Source of the DNA: Candidatus Competibacteraceae bacterium
Lineage (GTDB): Bacteria > Pseudomonadota > Gammaproteobacteria > Competibacterales > Competibacteraceae
Assembly (NCBI GenBank): GCA_016713505.1
Contig: JADJPA010000001.1
Coordinates: 2,493,501 to 2,557,500 of the forward strand
Direction: 5' to 3'
Length of the DNA: 64,000 bases
Position numbers and translations under genes: made by a program. Of this stretch, positions 1-9,079 are shown one piece after another. Position 1 is the stretch's first letter. The number at the start of each line of letters is the position of its first letter. The notes under the pieces are model-generated. The model saw only the letters and a list, made by a program, of their open reading frames with translations, did not search any database and was not told where the DNA came from.

Positions 1-3000
1 CGCGAAGCCGGCTCGGTCGAAGGCCGCCGCCATCTCAATCTGGCCGTTGACGCCTTGCTCGCGCAGGATGGCGACCCGTGGCCGCGCCCCAGCGGCGACC
101 GGCGGCGTCGCCAAGCCCTCGGCCGGTTCGAAAGTCAGGAGGACATTCAAACCGGGATCGGTCGGATCGCAGGCCGTCTCGAACGCCTCTTGGGCGCAGT
201 CGGGATGATCGCGTAACGCCTGCATCCGGTAGCTGGTTTCCGACCACAGCCGCCGCAATTCCGCGCGGCTGGCGGCAAAGACGGTTGCACCGCCAAACCG
301 CAGAATCAGCCGATCTTCCCCATTGGGTGCGCCGATGACGTGGCTGCACTCGCCCAACCCCGCGTCGGCCAGCCGCCTCATCACCGCATCCCGATCCGCT
401 GACCGAACCTGAAGCACCGCACCCAGTTCTTCCGCGAACAGGGCGACCAACGGATTTTCGGCCAGATCGTCCAGCAGCACGGTGAGCCCACAACCGCCCG
501 CGAATAGCATTTCCGCCAGCGTCGCCAACAAACCACCATCGGATCGGTCGTGATAGGCCAACAGCCGATCCATTGCGTTCAATTCCTGAACCACCGCGAA
601 AAACACGGCTACATCTTGGGGTGAATCCACATCGGGAACCGCGCCGCCCCACTGGTTGTAAACTTGCGCCAAAGCCGAACCGCCCAGGCGATTTTTTCCG
701 CGACCGAGATCGATCAGAATCAAGTCGGTATCACCGAGATCGGTACGCAATCGCGGGGTCAGCGTCCGGCGCACATCCAGCACCGGCGCGAAGGCCGAAA
801 CGATCAGCGACAAGGGCGCGACCACGCTTTTGCGTTCGTCGCGCTCCTCCCACACCGTTTTCATCGACAGCGAATCCTTGCCGACCGGAATGGCGATGCC
901 CAATGCCGGACACAGCTCCATGCCCACCGCCCGCACGGTGTCGAACAGTCGCGCATCCTCGCCGGGATGGCCGGCCGCCGCCATCCAGTTGGCCGACAGC
1001 TTCACGTCCCCCATCTGACCGATGCGAGCGGCGACAATGTTGGTCAGCGCCTCGGCCACCGCCATCCGACCGGAAGCGGGCGCATCCAACACCGCGAGCG
1101 GCGTCCGTTCGCCCATCGCCATCGCCTCGCCGGTGTAAACGTCGAAGCTGGTGGCGGTCACGGCGACATCGCTGACCGGAACCTGCCACGGCCCGACCAT
1201 CTGATCGCGGCAGACCAAACCTGTCACGGTGCGGTCGCCGATGGTGATGAGAAAACTCTTGTCCGCCACCGCCGGCAAGCGCAGCACCCGCGCCACAGCA
1301 TCCGCAAGGTTGATGCCGCCAAAATCAAAGGACGGCGCGGTAACTGGTATATGGCGCACATCGCGCAGCATCTTCGGCGGCTTGCCAAACAAAACGTCCA
1401 TCGGCAAATCCACCGGCTTGTTGGTGAATTGGCGATCCGTGACCACCAAGCCTGGCTGCTCGGTGGCGACGCCGATCACCGCATAAGGACAACGCTCGCG
1501 CTCGCACAAGGCTTTGAAGCGCTCCACGCCTTCGGCGGCAATCGCCACCACGTAGCGTTCCTGCGCCTCGTTACACCAAATCTGCATCGGCGACATACCG
1601 GGATCATCGTTCGGCACTTCGCGCAACTCGAAAGAACCGCCCCGTTCCGCGCCGTGGACGATTTCCGGCACGGCGTTGGACAAACCGCCCGCGCCGACAT
1701 CGTGCACCGAAAGAATCGGATTGGCCTCGCCCAACGCCGTGCAACGGTCGATGACTTCTTGCGCGCGGCGCTGAATTTCCGGGTTGCCGCGCTGCACCGA
1801 GGCGAAATCCAGCTCTTCATGCGAACTGCCCGCCGCCATGCTGGAGGCCGCGCCACCGCCCAGACCGATCAGCATCGCCGGCCCGCCCAGTACGACAATC
1901 GCGGTTCCCTGCGGTAATTCAGCCTTGTGAACGTGCGGCTCGCGGATATTGCCCAGTCCGCCGGCCATCATGATCGGCTTGTGATAGCCGCGCCGCTGGC
2001 CGTCGGGGCCGTTTCCCTCGAAGGTGCGGAAATAACCGGCGAGATTGGGTCGGCCGAATTCGTTGTTGAACGCCGCCGCGCCGATGGGGCCTTCCAGCAT
2101 GATGTCCAGCGCCGACACGATCCGGCCCGGTTTGCCGTACTCTTGCTCCCACGGTTGGACGAATCCGGGAATGCGCAGGTTGGAAACCGAAAAACCGCAC
2201 AGCCCCGCTTTGGGCTTCGCCCCACGCCCGGTTGCGCCCTCGTCGCGAATTTCGCCGCCGGAACCGGTCGCCGCGCCGGGAAAGGGGGAAATGGCGGTCG
2301 GGTGATTGTGGGTTTCCACCTTCATCAGGATATGCGTGGCTTCCGGGTGATAGCGGTACTGGCCGTCGGTCGGATCGGGGAAAAACCGGCCAGCGGGAAA
2401 ACCCGCCATCACTGCTGCGTTGTCGCTATAGGCCGAGAGGATGTTATCGGGATGGCGGCGGTGGGTGTTGCGGATCATCGCGAAGAGCGATTTCGCCTGC
2501 GCCGCGCCGTCGATGAGCCAATCGGCGTTAAAAATCTTATGACGGCAATGTTCGGAGTTGGCCTGGGCGAACATCATCAGTTCGACATCGGTGGGATTGC
2601 GCGCCAGCCGGATGAAACTGTCCTTCAGATAGTCGATTTCGTCATCTGACAGCGCCAGACCTAGTTCGCGGTTCGCGGCAGCTAACGCCTCGCGGCCGCC
2701 GCCGAGCACATCCACGGTCGCCAGCGGCGCGGGCGCGGCTTGGGCGAACGAGACGGTGGGATCTTCCGTCGGCCCCAACACCGCCTCGGTCATCCGGTCG
2801 TGCAACAGCGGTTTGAGCGCGGACAGCTCGCCATCGGTCAGCGGCCGCTCGAAACCCAGATGGTAGGCTACGCCGCGCTCGATCCGCCGAATCCGCCGCA
2901 ACCCGCAATTGTGGGCGATGTCGGTCGCCTTGGACGACCAAGGTGAAATCGTACCGGGACGGGGAATAACGAGAAAGAGCGGCGCGCGGTCTCCACCCTG

Positions 3001-3192
3001 TTGCGTCGTGGCCGGGCCGTATTGGAGCAACCGCTCCAGCACCTCACGCTCGTGAACGGTCAAAACGCCGTCGATGAAGTGGACGAATTCGGCACGGACG
3101 TCGGTAACAGTCGGCACCCGCCGGCGCAGCGCGGCTAACAGCTTCTTCAAACGAAAAGGCGATAGGGCGGGGCTTCCACGAAAACGCAACAT
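1..3192 (-). CDS. purL: Phosphoribosylformylglycinamidine synthase, C-terminal part cut by window edge
   Basis: This enzyme converts FGAR, glutamine and ATP to FGAM in cytosolic purine synthesis. 1064 codons are visible without a frameshift. The N-terminal PurS-like part, the FGAM synthase motif SEHCRHKIF, the HDVGAGGLSNA motif and the late DRSDGG motif can all be read. The window ends at PRVAILREQGVNG, the first strand of the glutamine amidotransferase domain, so about 230 residues of the usual ~1290 are missing at position 1. This is the single-chain proteobacterial form. The ATG at 3192 gives the expected N-terminus MLRFRGSPALS; no strong Shine-Dalgarno sequence precedes it. It is divergent from the hybrid kinase at 3395. 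Long plus-strand open frames lying over it are antisense shadows. Confidence 0.97.
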   Translation of the reverse strand, partial: MLRFRGSPALSPFRLKKLLAALRRRVPTVTDVRAEFVHFIDGVLTVHEREVLERLLQYGPATTQQGGDRAPLFLVIPRPGTISPWSSKATDIAHNCGLRRIRRIERGVAYHLGFERPLTDGELSALKPLLHDRMTEAVLGPTEDPTVSFAQAAPAPLATVDVLGGGREALAAANRELGLALSDDEIDYLKDSFIRLARNPTDVELMMFAQANSEHCRHKIFNADWLIDGAAQAKSLFAMIRNTHRRHPDNILSAYSDNAAVMAGFPAGRFFPDPTDGQYRYHPEATHILMKVETHNHPTAISPFPGAATGSGGEIRDEGATGRGAKPKAGLCGFSVSNLRIPGFVQPWEQEYGKPGRIVSALDIMLEGPIGAAAFNNEFGRPNLAGYFRTFEGNGPDGQRRGYHKPIMMAGGLGNIREPHVHKAELPQGTAIVVLGGPAMLIGLGGGAASSMAAGSSHEELDFASVQRGNPEIQRRAQEVIDRCTALGEANPILSVHDVGAGGLSNAVPEIVHGAERGGSFELREVPNDDPGMSPMQIWCNEAQERYVVAIAAEGVERFKALCERERCPYAVIGVATEQPGLVVTDRQFTNKPVDLPMDVLFGKPPKMLRDVRHIPVTAPSFDFGGINLADAVARVLRLPAVADKSFLITIGDRTVTGLVCRDQMVGPWQVPVSDVAVTATSFDVYTGEAMAMGERTPLAVLDAPASGRMAVAEALTNIVAARIGQMGDVKLSANWMAAAGHPGEDARLFDTVRAVGMELCPALGIAIPVGKDSLSMKTVWEERDERKSVVAPLSLIVSAFAPVLDVRRTLTPRLRTDLGDTDLILIDLGRGKNRLGGSALAQVYNQWGGAVPDVDSPQDVAVFFAVVQELNAMDRLLAYHDRSDGGLLATLAEMLFAGGCGLTVLLDDLAENPLVALFAEELGAVLQVRSADRDAVMRRLADAGLGECSHVIGAPNGEDRLILRFGGATVFAASRAELRRLWSETSYRMQALRDHPDCAQEAFETACDPTDPGLNVLLTFEPAEGLATPPVAAGARPRVAILREQGVNGQIEMAAAFDRAGFA

Positions 3193-3380
3193 TACCAGAG
3201 ACTCTTAACGGCCAGGGAAAAGCCGATGATAGCGCAGTCACCGGCAAGCTCGACGTTCCAGTATTAGTCAGAGGTTGACCCAACTGATTCATCCAGCCCG
3301 CCCGACAGCGAGTTCTTCAAGCATGACAAGCGCATATCCTCTAAATTTTGATACACTTTGCTCGCAAATCCGCCACTGAC

Positions 3381-3385
3381 AGGAG
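3381..3385 (+). promoter_or_regulatory. Ribosome-binding site for TTG-initiated hybrid kinase
   Basis: AGGAG lies 9 bases before a TTG codon at 3395. No ATG or GTG with a comparable site fits the N-terminus, so this site decides the unusual start. Confidence 0.6.
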
Positions 3386-3394
3386 TACTTTCTA

Positions 3395-5656
3395 TTGACG
3401 CAAGCCGAACTGGTCGAACCGTCTGACGCCGCCACTCAAAAGCTCGTCGCGCTGGAACAATTGCGGCTCGTACATCGCAACACTCCGCTCAGTCAGTGGA
3501 TGTCCTTTTTCATAGCCTTGCTGACGACGCTGGTCTTATGGCCGATCACCAACACCGCCCAGCTTCTGATCTGGCTCGGCGTCGTCGCGATTTCGGTCTT
3601 GCTGAGGCTCGCCTTAAGCCGACATTTTTTCAAACTGGATCGGGCGGGAGCAGATTTCTCCATCGTCCGCTGGGAGCGCTGGACCCGACTGAGCGTTTTC
3701 CTGTCCGGGCTTATCTGGGGCAACGCCGCCATTTGGTTCTATCCGACGAACAATCCCAGCTACGAGCTGTTTCTGTGCCTGATGCTGGTCGGCGTAAGTA
3801 CGGCCGCGCTCCCCATGCAGGCCCCACTGGCGGGAGCGTTTGCCCTCTATGCCAGCCCCATCGTCTTACTCCTCAGCCTGATTTTCGTGCTCAAGGGCCA
3901 ATCCATCTACTCGATCATCGCCATCGCCGCCCTGCTAGAACTTTACACCTGGATTTCCAGCGCCAACCGCTATCGGCTCAACCTCGCCGACAGCCAGCGC
4001 TTTCGCTTTGAGAACGAAGCGCTGGTCAAGAACCTGACGGCCTCGAAGGAAGCCGCCTTGGCGGCCAAACACGAAGCCGACTTGGCCAGCCGCGCCAAAA
4101 GTGAATTTTTGGCCAACATGAGCCATGAAATTCGCACGCCCATGAACGCCATTCTCGGATTGACGCATCTGGGCCTGGAGGCGTCCCCGGAAAAGCAGCA
4201 CGAATATCTGAACAAGATTACGGATTCCGCCGGATTGCTATTAAACATCCTCAACGACATCCTCGATTTTTCCAAGATCGAGGCCGGCCAAATCTCTCTG
4301 GAACGCGTGGATTTCGACCTGCATCACATCATGGAACATTTGAATAGCATCATCGGCGCGCAGGCTCGGGAAAAACAGCTCGACTTCACGATCCGAATCG
4401 ATCCGAAAGCGCCCCGCTATCTCCAGGGCGATCCGCTCCGACTGGAGCAGGTACTGATGAATTTGGCCAGCAACGCCGTCAAATTCACGGAACGCGGCGG
4501 CGTGACGGTGCGGGTCGCCTTTGCGGGAGAGACCGTCGAACACGTCGTGTTGCGTTATGCCGTTGAGGATACCGGCATCGGGCTGACTTCAGAGCAGCAA
4601 CAGCGCTTGTTTCAGGCCTTTTCACAAGCGGATTCCTCAACCACCCGAAAGTATGGCGGCACCGGCTTGGGTCTGGCCATTTCCAAGCGGTTGGTCGAGT
4701 TGATGGGCGGTGAGATTTGCGTGGACAGCGAATACGGCCGGGGCAGCACCTTCCATTTTTCGGTGCCTTTCACGCGGCTGGAAGATCAGACCGGCGAGCA
4801 GCTCGCCCGAACCAGCGCGCGGTCCACCGTCGCCCAGGCCGATCTCGACCGCCTGCGCGGGGCGCGCGTCCTGGTCGCCGAGGACAACGCCATCAACCAG
4901 CAAATCATCCGGGAGCTGTTGGAGAAAGCGCACCTTGAAGTGACCTTGAGCGAGAACGGGCTGAAAGCCGTCGCTACGGCGTGCGAACGAGACTTCGACG
5001 CGATTCTGATGGACATTCAAATGCCGGTGATGGATGGACTCCAGGCGACGCGGAAACTCCGAAAAATCCCGCGTTTCAAGGATACGCCGATCATCGCCCT
5101 GACCGCCAACGTGTTTCAGACGGATATCGAACACTGTAGCGCCGCCGGCATGAACGACCATATCGGCAAACCCATCAAGGTCGATGAGCTGTTCGCCAAA
5201 CTAGCGCGAGCGCTTTGCAACTCGGGCTTTCAGCCCGCCGACCGCGCGCCGCGCCCGCCCGACAAGCCGGCGCCCGCCCGCTCCACGCCGCCGGCGCCGC
5301 TCCCCGCATCCGCCGTGCTGGATCTTGCCACCGCGCTCGGTCGGCTCGGTAACAACGAGGCGTTGCTGAAAAAACTGCTCGCTTTGTTTCATCAGTCCGA
5401 AGCCGATACCCTGCAACGAATCCGACAAGCGTTGGCCGCGGGCGATAGGGCACTCGCGCACCGGCTGGCCCATACCTTGAAATCCACCGCTGGCACGGTG
5501 GGCGCGAACCGACTCCAAGCGGCGGCGCGCGCGATCGAACAAAGGCTTTTGAACTCGGCCGACCTCAGCGAGCAGTCATGGACGGAACTGGCCGACGCCC
5601 ATGCCGAAGTGATGGCCGAGCTCGAAACACCCGATCCAACCAGGGAGCCGCCCTGA
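3395..5656 (+). CDS. Membrane hybrid sensor histidine kinase (HisKA-HATPase-REC-HPt)
   Basis: This 753-residue phosphorelay kinase probably starts at TTG, supported by AGGAG upstream. Residues about 35-195 are hydrophobic and hold several predicted transmembrane helices with no large periplasmic loop, so the signal may be sensed within the membrane. A short coiled coil leads to HisKA with the phospho-acceptor His244 in SHEIRTPMNAI. The ATPase follows, with N box (NLASNAVKFT), DTGIGL and GGTGLGLAI. A receiver domain has Asp540 in LMDIQMPVMDG. A Pro/Ala linker leads to an HPt domain with His693 in LAHTLKSTAG. All phosphotransfer residues are present. No cognate DNA-binding regulator is adjacent; the gene stands alone and converges with ptsP. 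The ligand is unknown. Confidence 0.93.
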   Translation: MTQAELVEPSDAATQKLVALEQLRLVHRNTPLSQWMSFFIALLTTLVLWPITNTAQLLIWLGVVAISVLLRLALSRHFFKLDRAGADFSIVRWERWTRLSVFLSGLIWGNAAIWFYPTNNPSYELFLCLMLVGVSTAALPMQAPLAGAFALYASPIVLLLSLIFVLKGQSIYSIIAIAALLELYTWISSANRYRLNLADSQRFRFENEALVKNLTASKEAALAAKHEADLASRAKSEFLANMSHEIRTPMNAILGLTHLGLEASPEKQHEYLNKITDSAGLLLNILNDILDFSKIEAGQISLERVDFDLHHIMEHLNSIIGAQAREKQLDFTIRIDPKAPRYLQGDPLRLEQVLMNLASNAVKFTERGGVTVRVAFAGETVEHVVLRYAVEDTGIGLTSEQQQRLFQAFSQADSSTTRKYGGTGLGLAISKRLVELMGGEICVDSEYGRGSTFHFSVPFTRLEDQTGEQLARTSARSTVAQADLDRLRGARVLVAEDNAINQQIIRELLEKAHLEVTLSENGLKAVATACERDFDAILMDIQMPVMDGLQATRKLRKIPRFKDTPIIALTANVFQTDIEHCSAAGMNDHIGKPIKVDELFAKLARALCNSGFQPADRAPRPPDKPAPARSTPPAPLPASAVLDLATALGRLGNNEALLKKLLALFHQSEADTLQRIRQALAAGDRALAHRLAHTLKSTAGTVGANRLQAAARAIEQRLLNSADLSEQSWTELADAHAEVMAELETPDPTREPP

Positions 5657-5703
5657 AAGTGGGCGACCGGCCCACCCGAGCGCCGCCCCCGCCGCCATCT
5701 CAG

Positions 5704-7968
5704 CTACTTGCGCACGCGCAGCAATCCGCTCAAACCGTGCTCGTCAAGAAAAGCGTTGGCGCGCTTGCGGATGGCGGCGGCGTTGTCGAAGGTCATGACT
5801 TCCGCCACCAACTCGCGGGCCGCGTCGTAGCCGATGCTGCGGATCATCCACTTGATCTTGAGGACGCTACCCAGATTCATGCTCAAGCTGTTGACGCCCA
5901 TCGCCAGCAGCAACAAGGCCGACGCCGGATCGCCCGCCATTTCGCCGCAAATACCGATCGGTCGGCCGGCGGCCTGCCCGCGCTCCACGACATGGCGGAT
6001 CGCCGCCAGCACGGCGGGGTGCAACGGGTCGTACAGCTTGGCGACCCGGTCGTTGTTGCGATCCACCGCCAACAGATACTGAGTCAGATCGTTGCTGCCG
6101 ACCGAGGCGAAATCCACCATTTGGATCAAGGTATCGATCTGGTAAACCGCCGATGGCACCTCCACCATGATCCCGACGCGCGGATTTTTGATCGCCACGC
6201 CTCCCTCGCGCAACTCGGCCTGCGCGCAGTGCAACACTTCCAGAGCGTCGCGCAATTCGCCGACGCTGTTGATCATCGGAAACAGGATCGACAAATTGGA
6301 ATAAACCGTCCCCGCCCGCAGCATCGCCCGCAGCTGCGACTTGAACAGATCGGGCTGATCCAAGCTGATGCGAATGCCTCGCCAACCCAGAAACGGGTTT
6401 TGTTCGACGATGGGGAAATACGGTAGCGGTTTGTCACCCCCCACATCCAAGGTGCGCATGACCACGGGGTACGGGTGCATCATACCCAAAACCCGGGTAT
6501 AGATGGTCGTCTGCTCCTCCTCGTCCGGAAAGCGGTCGCGCAGGAAAAAGTGCAGCTCCGAGCGGTATAAGCCAACGCCCTCCACCCCGCTGTTGCGCGC
6601 GGCGGCGATGTCGGCGAACAGCCCGGAATTGGCATGGAGCTCCAGCCGGTGCCCGTCCACGGTTTCCGCCGACAGATCGCGCAAATATTGCAAATCCCGA
6701 GAAAGCTTGGCTTCCTCGGTGATCAGCTTCACGTATTCCTGGCGCAGCGCCGGACTGGGCTGGATGCAAACCCGCATCGTATAGCCGTCCACCACGACCT
6801 CGCGTCCATCGAGGCGGCCGGGCGGCAGATTGCTGACGCCGAACACCGCCGGCACGCCCAGGCCGCGCGACAGCAGGGCGACATGCGAAGTGCCGGTGCC
6901 GCGCACCGAGACCAAGCCCTTCAATTTCTCGGTCGGCACGTCCAGCAATTGGGAAACGCCGATCTCCTCTCCCATCAAGATCGTGTTGTCAGGATAGCTG
7001 CGCTCCGTCGCTTGATCGGTTTTCAAGCGATCCAGCAGCCGCTGTCCGAGATCCAAAATATCGGCGGAGCGCTCTTTCAAATAGGGATCGTCCATCTCCG
7101 CGAAGATGTCGGCGTACTCAAAGACGGTGGCCCGCAAGGCACCCGGCGCCCAATTGCCGGCTTGAATCCGATCCAGGGTGCCGTTGACCAAGCTGTCGCT
7201 GCTCAACAGCAGGGCATAAGCGTCGAACAGCGCCCGGTCGCCGGCCGACAGCAACAACCGCATCCGTTCGCTGACCCGCTGCAATTCGGCCAGCTCCGCC
7301 GCCACCGCTTGGCGGAAATTCGCCGCCTCGGCTTCGGTATTCTCGATGTCCTTATCGGGCACCCGGTCCAGCGCGGTGGCCGGAAACACCACCACCGCCT
7401 CACCGAGCGCCAAACCGCGCGCGCTGGCCGTTCCTTCCAAAAACAGCGTGCTCGACAAAGCATCGCCGTCGCACCGCTCCAACGCCTGGCGGATTTCCGC
7501 TTGGTTGATGCATCCGGCCAACTGCGCGGCCAAGGCCATCAGAAACGATTCTTCGTCGGAGGTGTACTTGCGCTGTTCGCGCTGTTGCGCCACCAACACC
7601 CCCAACACCCGGCGCCGGCGGATGATCGGCACGCCGATAAAGCCGTGAAACGGCGCCTCGCCGGTGGCGGCGATATAACGAAACGCGGGGTGGGCCGGGG
7701 CGTTTTCGATGTTGACAGGTTCGGCTCGGCTGGCCGCCAAGCCAGTGAGGCCCTGCTCGAATTTCAGGCGGACCTTGCCGATCGCGCTGGGGCGCAGGCC
7801 GTCGGTGGCCATCAATACATGCTCGCGGCGGGCGTGATCGCTGATGTAAACCGAGCACACGTCGGTATGGATGGCGGCTTTGACCTGGGTGACGGTCAAA
7901 TTGAGCGCTTCACTCAGATCGCGGGTGGCGTTGATGTCCTGAACGATGCGCCGCAGGGTATCCAGCAT
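5704..7968 (-). CDS. ptsP: Phosphoenolpyruvate-protein phosphotransferase PtsP (EI-Ntr)
   Basis: PtsP is the first enzyme of the nitrogen phosphotransferase system, taking phosphate from PEP and passing it to NPr. At 754 residues it matches the family (E. coli 748). It has an N-terminal GAF domain (about residues 15-150), the EI N-terminal domain, the phospho-histidine swivel domain with His362 in GTSHVALLSRGLG, and the PEP-binding TIM barrel with GSNDLTQY and GICGEMAGDP. The GAF domain separates it from sugar-PTS EI. It lies 51 bases downstream of rppH on the same strand, the conserved gammaproteobacterial order, so co-transcription is likely. NPr and EIIA-Ntr are not in this window. Confidence 0.96.
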   Translation of the reverse strand: MLDTLRRIVQDINATRDLSEALNLTVTQVKAAIHTDVCSVYISDHARREHVLMATDGLRPSAIGKVRLKFEQGLTGLAASRAEPVNIENAPAHPAFRYIAATGEAPFHGFIGVPIIRRRRVLGVLVAQQREQRKYTSDEESFLMALAAQLAGCINQAEIRQALERCDGDALSSTLFLEGTASARGLALGEAVVVFPATALDRVPDKDIENTEAEAANFRQAVAAELAELQRVSERMRLLLSAGDRALFDAYALLLSSDSLVNGTLDRIQAGNWAPGALRATVFEYADIFAEMDDPYLKERSADILDLGQRLLDRLKTDQATERSYPDNTILMGEEIGVSQLLDVPTEKLKGLVSVRGTGTSHVALLSRGLGVPAVFGVSNLPPGRLDGREVVVDGYTMRVCIQPSPALRQEYVKLITEEAKLSRDLQYLRDLSAETVDGHRLELHANSGLFADIAAARNSGVEGVGLYRSELHFFLRDRFPDEEEQTTIYTRVLGMMHPYPVVMRTLDVGGDKPLPYFPIVEQNPFLGWRGIRISLDQPDLFKSQLRAMLRAGTVYSNLSILFPMINSVGELRDALEVLHCAQAELREGGVAIKNPRVGIMVEVPSAVYQIDTLIQMVDFASVGSNDLTQYLLAVDRNNDRVAKLYDPLHPAVLAAIRHVVERGQAAGRPIGICGEMAGDPASALLLLAMGVNSLSMNLGSVLKIKWMIRSIGYDAARELVAEVMTFDNAAAIRKRANAFLDEHGLSGLLRVRK

Positions 7969-8019
7969 GGAACCATCCTCATTAGGCGACAGGCAGTGAA
8001 GCGGAAACGACTGCCGGGA

Positions 8020-8874
8020 TCAGCGGCGCGGGCCGAACACCGTCGAGCGCGATGATCGGCTATCGTCCAGGGTGGCAACAGACGCTGAATGCTCCAAGGG
8101 CGGCACCACGGGGATCGACCCCGAAACTTCCAACCGCCGGACCGAGATGACCATGCGGGTAATGACCGGGTGCTGGGAGGTCTCCATCCGCCGCAGCGGC
8201 AGGATGACCGGCTGCTTCGGCGTTGCCGCAGCCGGGGTCGATCCTGTCTTTCGGCCCGCGGCGGCACCGGCCGCGCTCGCCGCCATGGGAGCGGCCGGCA
8301 GGGGCGACGCAGCTTTTTCAAGTGGCCCAAGCCTCCCTGCTCCCGCCGCGCCACGGAGCGCGGTTGCCGACTTTGCGGCGGCCGCCATTCCCGGCTGGTA
8401 AAGGGCCACCAACAGCGGCGCCAGCTCGCGCAACGCCCGCCAGTAAACATGACGTTTGAACGACACCACCGCCCGCAGCGGATACCAATAATCCACCCAT
8501 TCCCAATGATCGAACTCGGGTCGTTCGGACAAATCCAGCCGTACCGCGTCCTCCTTTCCCAGCATCCGCAACAAAAACCAGACCTGTTTCTGGCCGATGC
8601 AGGGCGGCCTGCCGCTCTGACGGATCAAATGCTTGGGCAACCGGTAGCGCAGCCAACCCTTGGTGCAGCCGATCACCTGCACGTGCTCCGGGCGCAGGCC
8701 GACCTCTTCGGCCAGTTCGCGAAACATGGCCTGCTCGGGCGACTCATCCCGCTGGATGCCACCCTGGGGAAACTGCCAGGACCGTTGCCCGATCCGTCTC
8801 GCCCAGAACAAGCGCCCTTGTTCGTTGCACAGGATGATGCCGACGTTAAGCCGATAACCCTCCGAGTCGATCAC
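8020..8874 (-). CDS. rppH: RNA pyrophosphohydrolase with long C-terminal extension
   Basis: RppH removes pyrophosphate from 5'-triphosphorylated mRNA and so starts 5'-end-dependent decay. The N-terminus MIDSEGYRLNVGIIL is diagnostic. The Nudix box reads GGIQRDESPEQAMFRELAEEVGL-like with the catalytic glutamates present. The Nudix fold ends near residue 160, where most homologues stop, but this protein continues to 284 residues. The extra ~120 residues are Ala/Pro-rich (about 165-215), followed by a segment with two related pieces, RRMETSQHPVI and RRLEVSGSIPV. The extension stays in frame to a normal stop, so it is not an obvious frameshift. It is upstream of ptsP in a probable operon. Confidence 0.93.
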   Translation of the reverse strand: MIDSEGYRLNVGIILCNEQGRLFWARRIGQRSWQFPQGGIQRDESPEQAMFRELAEEVGLRPEHVQVIGCTKGWLRYRLPKHLIRQSGRPPCIGQKQVWFLLRMLGKEDAVRLDLSERPEFDHWEWVDYWYPLRAVVSFKRHVYWRALRELAPLLVALYQPGMAAAAKSATALRGAAGAGRLGPLEKAASPLPAAPMAASAAGAAAGRKTGSTPAAATPKQPVILPLRRMETSQHPVITRMVISVRRLEVSGSIPVVPPLEHSASVATLDDSRSSRSTVFGPRR

Positions 8875-9079
8875 GATGAAACCAATGGGTTGAAATTAAC
8901 GTTCTCATGGTATTTTTTCATAACAAACCACTTTTCGCCATGATACACGCATCGGCTTCACCCGCGGCGCCCAATCCAACCGGAGCCGATTATCATTAAG
9001 GGCTTAGCCTGGTCGGCTAACAGCGGCATTCGACCGGCCGCCGCCACCGCGCTGACAACCCGTCCTCAAGGAGTTCACG
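8875..9079. other. Divergent intergenic region rppH / alpha-2-macroglobulin gene
   Basis: These 205 bases must hold promoters for both divergent genes. I see AAGGAG at 9068-9073 just before the ATG at 9080 but no convincing -35/-10 pair. Confidence 0.4.

Noticed and set aside
664..1917. 417-codon plus-strand open frame opposite purL
   Set aside because: It is His/Arg/Gln-rich with no domain, and lies entirely antisense to an unmistakable purL; typical of high-GC shadows.
5657..5703. GTGGGC/GCCCAC hairpin between hybrid kinase and ptsP
   Set aside because: The stem is only six base pairs and has no T-run, so it is too weak to call a terminator.
6634..8055. 473-codon plus-strand frame opposite ptsP
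   Set aside because: It is antisense to a complete, conserved enzyme and its composition is that of a reverse-complement shadow.
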